DNA of 64,000 nucleotides from Megascapheus bottae (taxonomy: Eukaryota; Chordata; Mammalia; Rodentia; Geomyidae): positions 20,069 to 84,068 of the forward strand of contig JANJXV010001717.1 in assembly GCA_024803745.1 (NCBI GenBank), given 5' to 3'. The translations under genes were made by a program, and so were the position numbers. Shown piece after piece: positions 13,386-25,329 of this stretch. A model generated the notes under the pieces. It saw only the letters and a program-made list of their open reading frames with translations, ran no database searches and had not been told where the DNA came from. Position 1 is the stretch's first letter. Each line of letters opens with the position of its first letter.

Positions 13386-13902
13386 CAAAGAGGAATATAT
13401 CTTAGGGGACATTAATTTCATTTTTAATCATGAGCTTGATACGCAACCAGAAATGAACAAGAGGAGCAGAGATTAAAAAAAGAATAAATATGGTCAAAAT
13501 ATATGCGTGTTTAGAACTGTTATAATAAAACCTCTTTGTTGTTAAGTCTGGGAGCTTAAGCTAGCATGTAAGATATGGGAAAGAAATCACCAAGTGTCCA
13601 AGTGGTAAGAGAGGAAGCAAAGGTTATTAACTTTCCGAGAGGTAAGGGACCAGATGGCATAAGAATATTGTTCATGAATAGAGTGAGTGAAGGCTGGAGT
13701 TGATGAGCATTTCAAATGCTGAAGGAATGTATTACTTACGTTTCATAGTTTTTTGCAGCTAGTTGTTCAGGAAGCTGAAGTTTCTCAGGGTTTTTGCTAG
13801 GTGGTGCAGTACAATCCTTTCCAGAAGTGATTAATACAGGTAGGGTTCTGTTTGAATACAGAACAGTTTCTGCAAAACAAAGGAAAAGAGCCTCCCTGAC
13901 AG
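13386..13902. other. Unique DNA, no supported gene
   Basis: I see no gene or clearly classifiable repeat between the DNA-transposon-like element and the following L1. Confidence 0.45.
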
Positions 13903-14665
13903 GTGGTTCCTCAAAAGACTTAACCTAGAGCTCCCCTATGACCCAGCAATTCCACTAGTTGGCATTTACCCTGTTGTCCAGAAACAAGGACATACCACAT
14001 CCACTATCACAATGACGTTCATTGCAGCACTATTTACCATAGCAAAGATATGGAACCAACCCAGATGCCCCGCAGTTAATGAGTGGATCAACAAGATGTG
14101 GTATTTATACACAATGGAATTCTATGCTGCTGTCAGAAAGAACGACATCGCCCCATTTGTAAGGAGATGGAAAGACTTAGAATAAAATCATTTTAAGTGA
14201 AGTAAGCCAGACTCAAAGGAACATAGGCTCAATGGTTTCCCTCATTTGTCATAATCAGTAGAAACCTTAGGCTCTCCTAGCAGAGATTTCCAATAGAACA
14301 AAACCTAGATACATAAGGCCATATAGTATGATGCTAAATGAAAGGTCCTCCAGGATATAGAAACAACAGCCATATAATGAGTGATTGTTGTCCTTAATGT
14401 ACTATGTTATCTCTCATCTCTTTTGCTGTCCCTTGGTTACCTCGAATTGTTACAGTATTTTACCTTGTTATCTGATATATTGTATATATGTTTATTTGGT
14501 TATTTGAAATTGGATAGGGAAGGGGGGAAAACAAGATGAGGGTCGGGGGAGGGAAATGGGGACCAAGACATGAGAAAGGGTATCAATGTTTATGAAGTAA
14601 AGCATCTTCTATCTGGTGAATATAATGTAACCCTTCTATTAAGTACAATAAAAATATATGAAAAA
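13903..14665 (+). mobile_element. 5'-truncated L1, ORF2 C-terminus plus 3' UTR
   Basis: The start encodes the ORF2 C-terminal region, with 'ctcccctatgacccagca' giving the LPYDPA motif. The ORF2 stop TAG lies at 14259-14261 and is followed by a 3' UTR with a G-rich purine block near 14520-14560 and a terminal 'aataaaaatatatg'. Frame-disrupting changes are present before the stop. This is one of the longer plus-strand L1 pieces here. Confidence 0.9.
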
Positions 14666-17286
14666 TGATTCTGAGCTGGAGAATGGGCTGCTGAAGAATT
14701 TCGAGGAAGTCCTCCCAGGAGAAGATAGTCAGTGCGCCATGCCTTGGGAGTAAGACTGAGTTATAAGAACAGAGCATATGCATGACACTCTGGAGACCAT
14801 GAAAATCACAGGTGGTGTTGTTGAGTTTGAATAAATAGCATGAATTAAAGGTAGAATGATTTCCTGATATGAATGGTTTTCTCATGTGGAGTGGAATGTT
14901 ACTGTTGTTGAATGAAGGAACAGGAATCAAGACACTTATTTTGTAGTAGTCACATTCTGATTTCCTGGAACTTCAGTTTCTCCTGCTTGGACCTGTGGCA
15001 AGTACTCCCTGCATTATACACTGAACACACCACTCACCATGGTTTTTAGGCTTCATGAAGTGAAGGATCTGAACAGTTCTTGAAAAAAATGCGGTATTAT
15101 TTCAGATGTAGTGTAAAATTTCATGGAAACATTAAAATGTGGTCAAATTGTGAAAAAATGAGTCAGCAGTTAAAATTATGTATCAGAGTAGCTTTTGTGA
15201 ACTGGCTTTTGTGTACTGTGCACAGAGGCAGTTTCAGACTTTTAATTCCAAACTTGAAAATGGAAAATAACTGTTAAAGAAAATTTTTTTCTTTCTGCTT
15301 CAAACTGAGAGAGAGCAAGTTGTATAACTGTTGCTTTACAGAAGCAGCTGGTAGCATCTGTCAGGACAATTTGCAGCTATTACCCCCTCTTACAGATCTG
15401 ACAAAATTGAATTGCTGACTAACTAATGTAGTTGCGGGTGAAAGTCACCTTTCAGTCACCCAATGACTGTGAAACAACCCTATTTTAAAAATTCATATTG
15501 CTGAGTTGCATTTGGAAAAGTGTTGTCCTCTTATAAATTATATTTTAAGATACATTAAATTTGCTTATGCAATATGTATATTTGTATACATATGTCTACG
15601 AAGTATGTATTTATAGAGTAGAAGAAAAATCCATCCTCCTCTCTCCATGATGTGCTCCTTTTAACAATTGAAAGCGGTCATGAGGAAATGGGGGGATGGA
15701 GGGGAATTTGGATGAAGGTAAATGGAAAAAACAGAGATATTTTGAAGGTTTTTTTTCCCAGTCATTTTGTGTCTTTTGAGTTGGTAATGTGAGGCAAATA
15801 TTTGTGTTTCTGATACTGTGCTATAGTCTACTCTTGTGATACAGAAGGATAAGACCTAATTTAATGTGGAAAAGATAATGAAACAGATCTACATTAAAAT
15901 GTAATATGTTATGTGTACTATGAACCAAGGAAGGTTTGCAGATCAATTTGCATTAGAGCAGATACTGGTTTTCATTTGAAGTGTATTTGGACATATGAGT
16001 ATCATGAGTGGTTGCAGGAGTAAGGTGTACTTTTCACCTACATTTGCTGATAGTCACCCTTCAAAATGTATATGATGCCTGATATACTACAGGGGCAGTA
16101 AATATATGTATAGAGAGCAGACCAATGGAGGCAGTAAATATTGTATGTTCAGAGAGCAGACTAATGGAGGAAACAAATATATGCAAAGTCTTCAGGATCA
16201 TCTTGATTTGAATTGCCAAACCCTTCTCCCACTGTGCAGTGTTTTGTTGAAGCCCCATGTGGCCTTTTACTAGAATGAGTAATCAAATCAGAACGCATCC
16301 TGGAATATTTAATTGTGGATCACTGTCAGTCCTGTATAGGGAAAAGCAGTGGATCCTGTGTGGAGATGGGAACATAATTTCCAGATAAGGAGAGGAATTT
16401 GCAATGACAAGGGTTTTTGAAGGACTGACTCCAAGGACAGAAAGAGGGACAGTGTACAAAGAACCAAACCAGAGATTATGATATAGCATCCAAGAGAAAC
16501 TTTGAATTTTATTTAAAATCCTTTCCCTAAGAGTGAAAAGAGAATGACTTCATGGGCTCCGTTCCAATGGGACTTCCCATGCTCAAGGCACTGGTATATT
16601 TTGAATAGAGGAGGAGGAGGAGGAAAAGTGGTCATTGGGAGGGAACAGATGATGCAGGGACTTTTGACTACAGTAAGAGTTGGTTCTAGGAGCAGAGGTA
16701 AACCATAGTAAATGTTTCCTCAGAATTGTGATGTGGCAAGTTGCTGTTCTTCAAAAGAAAAGGAAATGCCTGTGTCTGGCAGTGTGGGGAATGAATGCTA
16801 GGGAACAAACGTGCCTGTGGAAGACCTTTGGGAGTGACAGGGAAGAGTTGTTTTGACTAGAATGTTGTTGGGGAAAACAGAAGTAAGTAGGTGGTGCTGC
16901 CATTGATTCTGACTGGCTGGGATGGCTGACGTGGGGCACATGTTCAAGGGTCCTGTATTAGCAGTGGTGCATTAGATGGCCCACATGTCCATATCAAAAG
17001 AGCACAGGCAGTACTCAAGATGAACACTGGGGATCACATCAGTACATAGGCACTACTTGAAATGGATTCAATTCCTAAGGCCACAGGTCAGAGAAGGGGA
17101 AAGTAAAGAACTCCAAACGCTGATCACCGTACCCTAGCGAGAAGAAGATCCTTCTAGAGTAGTAAGTTGGAGACAGTTGAAATGGCTGGTCAGAACTCTT
17201 ACCTAAGTGGTTGTGGTAGCCTTTCTTGTCTCTACTGTACACTTCAACTTCCTTCTTTCCCTCCTTACTGCAAACTTACCACCTTG
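14666..17286. other. Unique DNA with small tandem repeats
   Basis: No coding exon is recognisable. The stretch carries the 36-39 bp tandem repeat at 16094-16188 and a short GAG run near 16606-16623. Confidence 0.5.
16094..16188 (+). repeat. Tandem repeat, about 2.5 units of 36-39 bp
   Basis: Unit 1 (16094-16129) and unit 2 (16130-16168) both begin 'ggcagtaaatat' and both carry 'agagagcaga' followed by 'c(c/t)aatgga'. A partial third unit follows at 16169-16188. The units differ by substitutions and a small indel, so the duplication is not recent. Confidence 0.8.
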
Positions 17287-17541
17287 TTTTTTTTTTATTT
17301 TATTTTTTATTGTAATTGGTAAAAGGGTTACATGATATTTGCCAGATAGAAGTTGCATTAATTCACATACATTGATACCCTTTCACATGTCTTGGCACCC
17401 ATTTCCCTCCCCCCCACACCCCCCACCCGTCTTGGTTTTCCCCCCTTCCCTATCAAATTTCAAATATCCAAATACAAATAAATTCAATATATCAGATAAC
17501 AAAGTGAGATACTATACCAATGTGAGATAACCAAGGGACAG
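17287..17541 (-). mobile_element. L1 3' UTR fragment, adjacent pair copy 1
   Basis: Reverse complement of the L1 3' UTR, with a T-rich start (the poly(A) side), 'gtaattggtaaaagggttac', the C-rich block and 'tgagataaccaagggacag'. It ends abruptly at 17541, well before the ORF2 stop, so it is heavily 5'-truncated. The next copy starts about 30 bases later and is almost identical over the shared length. Confidence 0.87.
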
Positions 17542-17569
17542 GTAACGAAGGGAGCTAGGTCTGTGTTTT

Positions 17570-17946
17570 TTTTTTTACCTTTTTTTTTATTGTAATTAGT
17601 AAAAGGGTTACACGATATTTGCCAGATAGAAGGTGCATTAATTCACATACATTGATACCCTTTCACATGTCTTGGTACCCATTTCCCTCCCCCCCCACAC
17701 CCCCCACCCGTCTTGGTTTTCCCCCCTTCCCTATTAAATTTCAAATATCCAAATACAAATAAATTCAATATATCAGATAACAAAGTGAGATACTATACCA
17801 ATGTGAGATAACCAAGGGACAGCAAAGGAGATGAGAGACAACATAGTACATTAAGGACAACAATCATTCATTATATGGCTTTTGTTTCACTATCCTGGAG
17901 GTCCTTTCAATTGGCTTCACATTATATGTCCTTATGTATGAAGATT
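17570..17946 (-). mobile_element. L1 3' UTR fragment, adjacent pair copy 2
   Basis: This is the same 3' UTR as the preceding copy but extends further toward ORF2. It shares 'actataccaatgtgagata' with copy 1, while other copies in the window read 'caatatgag'. Differences between the two copies are a few single bases (for example 'ctatcaaat' versus 'ctattaaat') and one C-run length change. It stops before the ORF2 end. Confidence 0.87.
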
Positions 17947-18040
17947 AACGATGGCTTTTTGAACTTGAAAGTCAGTTTATATTCAATCTCACTTGAAGAC
18001 AAAGCTAAATTATCATTTGCTTATGAATGGCAATGTCACA

Positions 18041-18078
18041 GCTGTGTGTGTATATATATATATATATATATGTGTATA
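18041..18078. repeat. (TG)n/(TA)n microsatellite
   Basis: A short TG run leads into a TA run of about 22 bases and ends 'tgtgtat'. Confidence 0.9.
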
Positions 18079-18152
18079 ACTACATCTATATATTCACTTT
18101 CCAATAGCATTCCATTATATTAACTCAGGTTGTCAAAGGATTTCTCCTAGAC

Positions 18153-18345
18153 ATCTTTTTTTGCATATAATTTTTAATGTAATTAATAGAAGGGTTACAT
18201 TACATTTGCCAGATGGGAGGTGCATTACTTCACATACATTGATACCCTTTCTCATGTCTTGGTCCCCATTTCCCTCCTCCACCCCCACTCTCATCTTGTT
18301 TTCCCCCCTTTCCTATCCAATTTCAAATAAACAAATATGCAGTTT
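18153..18345 (-). mobile_element. L1 3' UTR fragment, older variant
   Basis: This is a reverse complement L1 3' terminus beginning at a T-rich poly(A) remnant. It includes 'aattaatagaagggttacat', a C-rich block and 'tttcaaataaacaaata'. It is more diverged than the pair at 17287-17946. Confidence 0.8.
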
Positions 18346-19264
18346 TTTCTCCTCAAAAATGTTCTGAGAGGATGCTTTAGACAAAAAAAATTTAGAAAGG
18401 AACACCTTCCTCGGTTAGATATGATGACAATGCAATTAAAATTTTTGCATTTGCAGTATTCTGTCTGGATAAAAGATTCCCCCCCCAGGAAAATGTGGAT
18501 GATGTTTTAATTTCCCCATGGCCTTTCAGAATTCTGTTAGCAGTGAAAAAAAGTTTCAAAGTATTATTTCTTACCATAAGTTTGAAAATACCTTTTTATT
18601 TCCTCCTGCATATAATGTTTAAGTTCACTTTTCTCCTCCACGCTGAAGCCTCTCCTTTTCCTTTTCTTCTTCCTCCCTCCCTTCCTCCTTCTCCTCTTCT
18701 TTCTCCTATTTCTTTCTCCTTCATTGCCTTTGTCAGAGACCCAGAAACTTCAGGGGAAATAGGTCATTTACAGAAGGATCTTGGGAGGTCTTCCCAGGGT
18801 TATGCCCTGGCCTGAGACCCACAGTTTGATTTACAACTATGTTTGCCTAGCAAGTACACTGATTCTCATTAGGTTCCGTATGTAAGTTGATTTGGGGAAA
18901 AAAAGTTAGAGGATGGAGAACATTGGGGGAAATTAGAATTTCCTAAAGGCATCCATTAGTGCTGTGTTGCTGCTAGCACTGAGTGTTTTACAAGCTGACA
19001 GTCACCTCAAAAACTTAAAGGAAAGCAGTTTCTATAGCAACAGTGGAACCATTTGAAGTGTGACTAGATAATCTTTTCTTATAACTAAGAAAGCAGAGAT
19101 ATGGAAATTCATTAAAGATATATTTCATATCTTCTACCTAATGCACATTCAGGGCAAGTATACTCTTTGACATGTCAAATATCTTGCTGCCATCTCAGTG
19201 CATTAAATACTGATGCACCTTAATGGTTTGATTAGCTTCCCAAGATGAATTTTGGCTGCTAGTA
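18346..19264. other. Unique DNA with pyrimidine tract
   Basis: No gene is visible. A polypyrimidine tract of about 74 bases at 18649-18722 (CCTT/CTCC type) is the main feature. Confidence 0.5.
18649..18722 (+). repeat. Polypyrimidine tract
   Basis: An almost pure C/T stretch with CCTCCCTCC and CTTCTTCC blocks. It creates the S/F/P-rich frame across 18495-18815, which I do not regard as coding. Confidence 0.85.
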
Positions 19265-19437
19265 ATCATGATTAAGGATATGTATTCTGGACTTGATTGC
19301 CTTGGGTTCAAACACTAATACTCCCAATTTTAGTTCATTGCTATATCTGTTCCTGAGTCTTTTATCTTTAGAATGAAAACAAATAAATCTACTCTGAATG
19401 TAAGCCTTAAAGAAGTGGAAATATATAAGCAGTGTCT
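19265..19437 (-). repeat. Probable MIR element
   Basis: The plus strand reads as the complement of MIR. 'ccttgggttcaaacac', a later 'cctgagtcttttatcttta' and an A-rich segment follow the order of the complementary MIR consensus. It is old and diverged. Confidence 0.5.
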
Positions 19438-21577
19438 TGTTGGTGAAAATAGCTTACCAAACACTGCCTACTGTAAATAACAAGTCTTTCAGAAATGGAC
19501 TGGCTTCCTGTTTTCACAGATAAAACTGGAATTCATAGTCCATTTAAATAAATGCAACTACAGTTGGCTCAACTTTCTAATATTTCTATTTGATCCAGGC
19601 ATCCTCACTGGCATAGTCAGTAATACAAGATGAGCACTGTGTCATTACTTCCTTTTAAGTTACATATTTGCCCAGTAGGCCAGGGGAATGATGTGCTGTC
19701 AACCCCTTTTCAGGGTCCACTGGTAGAAGGAACATGGGAAGGCAAAAGGCCCCTTTGGTGGAAGCTTATAATCAGTCTCTCTTGTATTCTCTGCATGACT
19801 CCTCATACTCTAGCCTTGGCTTGGTTTCTAGAATAAGAAAGGGTCCTGCTTCAGGATTTCATGAGTACTATTCCTTCACGGGCTCATTTTCTTTTCTTGG
19901 TTCTTCCGATAACTGAATGTTTGTAATCACAACAGTTTCAGCCCAGATGTTGTCCCTCTTTCAAAAATTGTTTTGCCAGATCATTTTGTATCAAATCAAT
20001 CCATTAAAAATTCTTAGTGTATTTACAATTTGTAATGATTGACTTCAATTAACTTGTGGAGCTGCCTGCCTCATGGATTCATGTTTCATGCAGGAAGTGA
20101 CTGGTTTCTTTCTAGTGAGGGATGTAGGCACTTAGTAAGTGAATGATTGAAAAGAGTGGACAGGCACACAGAAGAGTAAGTCCTCATTTGGACCAAGATT
20201 CTACTGAGTTCTTAAAAGAAAAATGGGCAGTGCGAGATAGGTGATGTAGAACTCAAGAGAAGCATAAGGGAACATATAAAGGATTTCTTTTGAACCTGAA
20301 CACATAACTACCAGGTCAGGCTTCCTATTTCCTGCACACCCTTGAAAACTGCTTCTCCTTGTCTCACTTCTGTTATTGGGTAACTTTTCCTTTCACAGTC
20401 CTCCCATTCCAATCTTGTTATCCTCCTACTTATAGAAATGAGGTGCCACCCTGTAGCTCTAAAGCAGAATATTTTGTTAAAACATTCACATCCACAGCCA
20501 CAGGGGATTGCTTAGATAGCACAATCATGTTTATGTAGCCAGGAGCAAGAAACGATGACTTTCCACTGGAGGAGATCACTTAGCTAAGAGCTATGGGCTT
20601 CCATTAACCGTGATAACCACAGTCTAATTTCACTGCGGAATGAGAGCTGTGAGATAATTAGGAAAAGTGCATGCCAGAATGCCAGTGCATATTTCTCCTA
20701 AATTAATACAGCCTCATCAAATAGGTTATATTAAAAACAGACACTGTATGAAACAAGATCATTGATTGTCTTAATTAATATGAATCAGCAGGCAGAGTCA
20801 GGGCCTACATTAACCTTGGCAGTGGTTGAGAGTCTGGGGAAACTTCACTGAGCAAAACTGACTTGGAGGAAATAAATCTGTGCTCCGAGTCTGGATATTG
20901 TGCACTGGAGCATCTGTTCTGATCTCCATGTCCAGTCCAAAGGGTCTCCTTTGTAGGCCAAGGGAGGAGAGCAGACCATACAAAACAAAAGTCTCCATTA
21001 TGGGTCAAAGTTCACAGGTGAAAATAAACCAATAAAATGACAATGTCTAACATCTTTTGAATAAATAGGATTCCAAAAATTAAATCTTGAGGAGAATGGG
21101 CAAAAGATTAGAAGTATTATTGATCAAAATTTCTAAGCAATATATGGGTCATTTCCAAATGCTTCTGATAATTACAGTGGCTATGTATCCCAAGGGAAAT
21201 TAGTTTCAAAGTCCTTCCTTTCTTTTCCTTATGGGTTTTTTTTGTTATTGACATCTTAAGATATTTTAATTTCTAGGAGGAAGAAATTTTTGTTCTGTTT
21301 TGAATGATATTCCAAGAAATTCTTAGTTATTTCAAGCACAGCCATTTTTAGGTTGCCATATTTAGCAAACATATATGAACTGCCCAGTAAAATTTTAATT
21401 TTAGATAAACATGCAATATTCAAGACGTCCTTGAACTGAAAATTTGGTTCTGAAATTCCAATTTAGTTGAGAGTCCTTTATTTTATCTGAAAAACTATAT
21501 GTGGCTTTTATATTTCTGAAACCATATTTTCTTTTTCTTTCCTTTGTGGTTTTTAGAGAGGATTTCAAAATGTATTC
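19438..21577. other. Unique DNA, no supported gene
   Basis: No gene or clear repeat is seen. About 20560-20810 contains dense TAATTA-type motifs in otherwise balanced unique sequence and may be conserved non-coding DNA. This cannot be tested without an alignment. Confidence 0.45.
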
Positions 21578-21660
21578 CAGGGTGACCCTTGAATTCATGA
21601 TCCTCCCGTCTCACCTTTCAAAACCTTGTTTTACAGGCAAGAACCACTACTGTGTTCACA
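21578..21660 (-). repeat. B1-like SINE fragment, antisense
   Basis: The order 'cttgaattcatgatcctccc', 'tctcacctttcaaaacc' and 'ttacaggcaagaaccac' is the complement of the 7SL-derived B1/Alu core that includes the RNA polymerase III B-box region. It is short and diverged. Confidence 0.55.
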
Positions 21661-21959
21661 TTGTTTTTAAGAGGAGTATCTACTTCATTTGCAGCGAAGA
21701 AGACTAGAATGTGTTAAACAAAGTAAAAAGTTCTATAAAATTGCAGAGCAGTACCTAATATTTAATTTAGTTAATTGGTGGGGATGTAAAATAAGTAAGG
21801 TTCACTTTAGACCTATGTCATACATTGGATGTGATGGGCCTGGATTCTGAGGACCAATGTGTCTCATTTCCAGAGCTTGTTCTCTTTCAACTTGTCTTGT
21901 TGCTTGCTCTTCAGGCCCAATGTTTAGTACTTGAGTTCTAGTATGGACATTTGCAAAAG

Positions 21960-22075
21960 TGTTCTGAGATTTCAGGCAAGTCCTCTAATATTTCTATGCT
22001 TCATTCTCATAAAGTACAATGTCTTGCTAAATATAAATTGCTCTGAAACATTTGTTGAATTGAATTGGGTACTCA
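21960..22075 (-). repeat. Possible MIR fragment
   Basis: 'tttcaggcaagtcctctaat' followed by 'atgcttcattctcataaa' resembles the complementary MIR core, in which a 'gggcaagt' motif precedes a 'cctcagtttcctcat' motif. It is diverged. Confidence 0.35.
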
Positions 22076-22097
22076 TTTGCATATGGATTATAGGGAG

Positions 22098-22285
22098 GGT
22101 TGTGGTATACAGCAGAGGGATTGAGAGTTCAGGTTTTCTGGTCCACTGACTCAACTCTGGGCTTATTTAATTTCTTTACACTCTGTTTTCTCAATGATAA
22201 ACACGCCATAATAGAATAACTAAGCCACCACATCATTATAGAGGATAGAATACATTTTAAGAACACCTACCATGGAACTAAGCTT
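22098..22285 (-). repeat. Probable MIR element
   Basis: 'gagagttcaggttttctgg', 'tttacactctgttttctcaa' and a 'aagaacacctaccatgg' end follow the order of the complementary MIR consensus. Confidence 0.5.
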
Positions 22286-22289
22286 TTAA

Positions 22290-23688
22290 CAACTGCTCTT
22301 TAAATTTCAAATATAGGAGATTATAAATGAGCAAGACACATTGAAAAGTTTGGGTGCTGAATAAAAAAATACAACGAAAATAGGACTTGCTTTTAATCCT
22401 TGCTCCGATGGGGGTAATCAACCCTTTCCAACATTTTTGGGACTCACCAAACTTACATTTCTGAGTTCAGGTTTGTAATCAGAATAAAGGAAAGGTAAGA
22501 GCTCTGGATATAATTTTTTCTAGCTTTCCTTAGCTAGATAGTCCCTTTCCTTTGAGTATCTGTGACTACTTTTTATCAAGACTTAGACATCTGAGAATGT
22601 GGTAGAGCCAGAAAGAAAAAACAGGGTGCACATACCAACATCTATAAGTAGATGATAGAAGAAAGATGGCCTTCCATTCTGTGATGTCACGATATCACCT
22701 TCTTTAGGAGTTAACCTATATTTGGGAGTTTTACTCTGTGAATTAAGAGAATATTTTATGTGGTTTTTAATATAAACTATATCACTCACCAATGTGATTG
22801 GTAAAAACTAATCTTCAAAGTCTAAGTAATGGCTCTGAATAGCACTGAATTTTATTTTCTTTTGTCATGATTGAAGTTTCTCTTCCCCAAACTGCCAAGT
22901 ATTTATTGGAATATAAAGAATAATTTATGAATAGATCTACTGAGCAAAGATTAACCTTTTTCTTTGTTGCAAAACCCTAAGTCCACTGGAGTGAAGCTCT
23001 AGGAGAATTAGAATGCAAGAGCTCATCAGCTTCTGTTGCAACTATAAAGAAAATGACACAGCAGCATGAATGATGAAGAACTTAAAAGGAAATGCAATAG
23101 TTTTTTTAAAACCCTATTTTAAAATTTTACCTGTGTGATTTCACCAGTGGAGAATAAAATTCTTGGGATGAAAGCTTGCAAAGTGAAATGTTATATGGTT
23201 CACGTTTTGTAAGAAGAGACTGCATTTCTGATCTGCTTTTTAAAGATTCAGATAGCATTTTTGAAAAGTTCCTCTTCATTCTGAGGTTGAAGGTGGAGCC
23301 CTTGTGCTGTGCCCAAGGGGTGTTCTCTGAGAATTGCATGAACAAGCAATTCTCACAAGGACATAGGACAGTCCAGAAAAGAAATGTTGCTTATATTTTT
23401 TAACTTCTAGTTTACCACCTACCACATCTTGTATAAACTGGGTAAAAGGGAACTTTGTGGCCATGGAACAATCAGCCCTTTGAGCCCTGGAAGTTGAAGG
23501 TTTTTTTTTTCCCAATGGCCTCTAGTTTTAGTCATTTCTGGAGGATAAGAGGAAATGGTCCCTGCGCATGCATGTTTCTATAGCATGATCCTGATGTGGT
23601 CTGTTTCACAATCTGTATAATCAGGGGATTTGAGCCTGTTGCTGTTTACAGTTCCTTTTCCCTAGAACATTCTTTGAATTTAAGGTGA
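22290..23688. other. Unique DNA, no supported gene
   Basis: Nothing classifiable is seen. Open frames on both strands at 23127-23515 overlap each other and match no family I recognise. Confidence 0.5.
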
Positions 23689-23895
23689 GTTTCTTTGTTT
23701 TGGTGCTGGCACTAGGATTTAAACTTAGGGACCTAGCTCTGTTCCTTGTAGTTCTACCCCTTGAGCCACAGCTCCACGTCTGAATTTTGGTGGTTAAAGA
23801 GTCTCACAGACTTTCCTGTCCCATGCTAGCTTCCAACCTCCATCTTCAGATCTCAATCTCCTGAGTAGCTAGGATTACAGGTGTAAGCCTCTGGT
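23689..23895 (-). repeat. B1/ID composite SINE, antisense
   Basis: From left to right on the plus strand this reads as the complement of the composite. First comes the ID-like half ('ctaccccttgagccacagct'), then a spacer ('ggtggttaaagagtctcaca'), then the B1-like half ('ctgagtagctaggattacag'). The CT-rich tract at 23905-24003 follows directly. This composite architecture is one of the lineage clues. Confidence 0.8.
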
Positions 23896-23904
23896 AAGGT
23901 GAAT

Positions 23905-24003
23905 TCCTCTTTGTCTTCTTCTCTCCCTCCCTCCATTCCTTCCCTCTATTCCTCCTTCCCTTCTCCCCCCCTTTATTTCTTCCTTCTTTCTGTTTTCCCT
24001 CCA
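23905..24003 (+). repeat. Polypyrimidine tract
   Basis: A C/T-rich stretch of about 100 bases with CCCTCC, TTCCTTCC and CCCCCC blocks, next to the start of the antisense SINE. Confidence 0.8.
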
Positions 24004-24094
24004 GATCAACTTGCCTTGTGAAGATCTAGGTATGAAAGCAAGGACAGAAAGGTAAAAATGGGAAGGAGATAAAAAAAATTCACAGCAATCAAAT

Positions 24095-24290
24095 CCCTAC
24101 TGTGTTGCCAGAACTTCACAAATAACATCTCATTGTTTTTCTTACCGGACCCTATGAGGGATCTGATTATTGGCACTGTTTATTTTTAATGTATAGAGAC
24201 ACGGTAGGTCAGTAGTATGATATAATTTGTGCAAAGACAGGCACTGAAGTTGTAGAGTTGGGTTTTGGACATTCGTCAATCCAATTCTAA
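24095..24290 (+). repeat. MIR element
   Basis: The sequence follows the MIR consensus in sense orientation: 'ataacatctcattgtttttc', 'ccctatgagggatctgatta', a degenerate 'attttacagatgaggaaac' region, then 'gtgcaaagacaggcactgaag' shortened and diverged. It is old and non-coding. Confidence 0.6.
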
Positions 24291-25117
24291 ATTTGTGTTT
24301 TTGTTCCATTGCAAATAAGGCTTTGTGTATATTTGCAACAGAAGATGTAGCCAATCATCTCCACCCCCTCTTGGGGTAAACGGAGGATCTAAATTAATAA
24401 AACATAGCATGGATTTAAATTATGTGAAGATGTTATTTATCCAACAGTATCCTATTTTGCCAAGAGCATGATAAAGATAATTAACAGACTGTTTTGACAA
24501 GTGGCACTGTCATGCTAGGCATTGATTTTCTCAGTATTTCACATACTTGAGAAACATTCAGGAATTACTTTTAATATTACTGGCAAATATCTTTGCTTAC
24601 TTAGTTTATACAGCATTCCTTTTGATATCATGTCATAATTAGACATATCTTCTCTAATTCGAATCAAAGAAGTATCTGAAATACCTTCTAACACTTTTAT
24701 GTTTCTGAAAACCTTTATACTTTGTGATATTGTTAACTGTTATTATTTAGTAATAGTCTGTATGCTAGATATAATGTAAACCATTTGGATTCCTTGAAGA
24801 TGAAAATAAGCAAATTTTATTTTATTTAATGATTACAATTTTGAAAGAAATCACAATTCTTATCTTCTTTCTCCATTTTGTGTTTGTCCAGCTCTTTCTT
24901 TTTTGTTGTTTTTCTTGCTACTGTAGGTCAAATTTTTCATCTGTATTGGGGAATAAACTTTTTCTTAGCAGTTTTTTTGGCCGATATAAATCTCATGGTA
25001 TTTTTGAAGGTTTGCTGCCATGTTAGTTGTATTTTTTTTCCAGGTCACAATGAGGTACTGGTCAGTAAAATAAAGGGTAATTTGTTAGACTGTGTTCTAA
25101 TAAAGTAAGACTTCTGA
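24291..25117. other. Unique DNA, no supported gene
   Basis: AT-rich. The F/L-rich frames at 24829-25108 come from a T-rich stretch and do not look like a protein domain. Confidence 0.5.
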
Positions 25118-25296
25118 GCAAGACACCAGTGGCTGACATATGAAATGCTACCTGCTCACTATGCTGAGACCTGGAGGATCAGTTTGAAGCGAGTCCAAAC
25201 AGAAAATTCTTCATTTCCAATTAACCAGCAAAATGTTGGACTGGTGGTGTGGCTCAGGTGATGGAGTTCCATCACCAGTACCAGAACAAAAACCCA
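25118..25296 (+). repeat. B1/ID composite SINE with A-rich tail
   Basis: The diverged left half carries 'gagacctggaggatcagttt'. The linker 'tttccaattaaccagcaaaa' is typical of the composite. The right half reads 'gtggtgtggctcaggtgatg' and is followed by an A-rich tail that passes directly into a GAT microsatellite. Confidence 0.7.
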
Positions 25297-25299
25297 AAC

Positions 25300-25326
25300 G
25301 ATGATGATGATGATGATGATGATGAT
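25300..25326 (+). repeat. (GAT)9 microsatellite
   Basis: Nine GAT units directly follow the A-rich tail of the SINE and are themselves followed by AAAGAT repeats. Microsatellite growth from SINE tails is well known. Confidence 0.95.
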
Positions 25327-25329
25327 AAA

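Noticed and set aside
17287..17946. CRISPR-like or satellite array
   Set aside because: There are only two copies, of unequal length, and both are L1 3' UTR fragments also found elsewhere in the window.
18495..18815. 106-codon plus-strand frame
   Set aside because: Its centre is a polypyrimidine tract coding for S/F/L/P runs, and the rest has no protein-like character.
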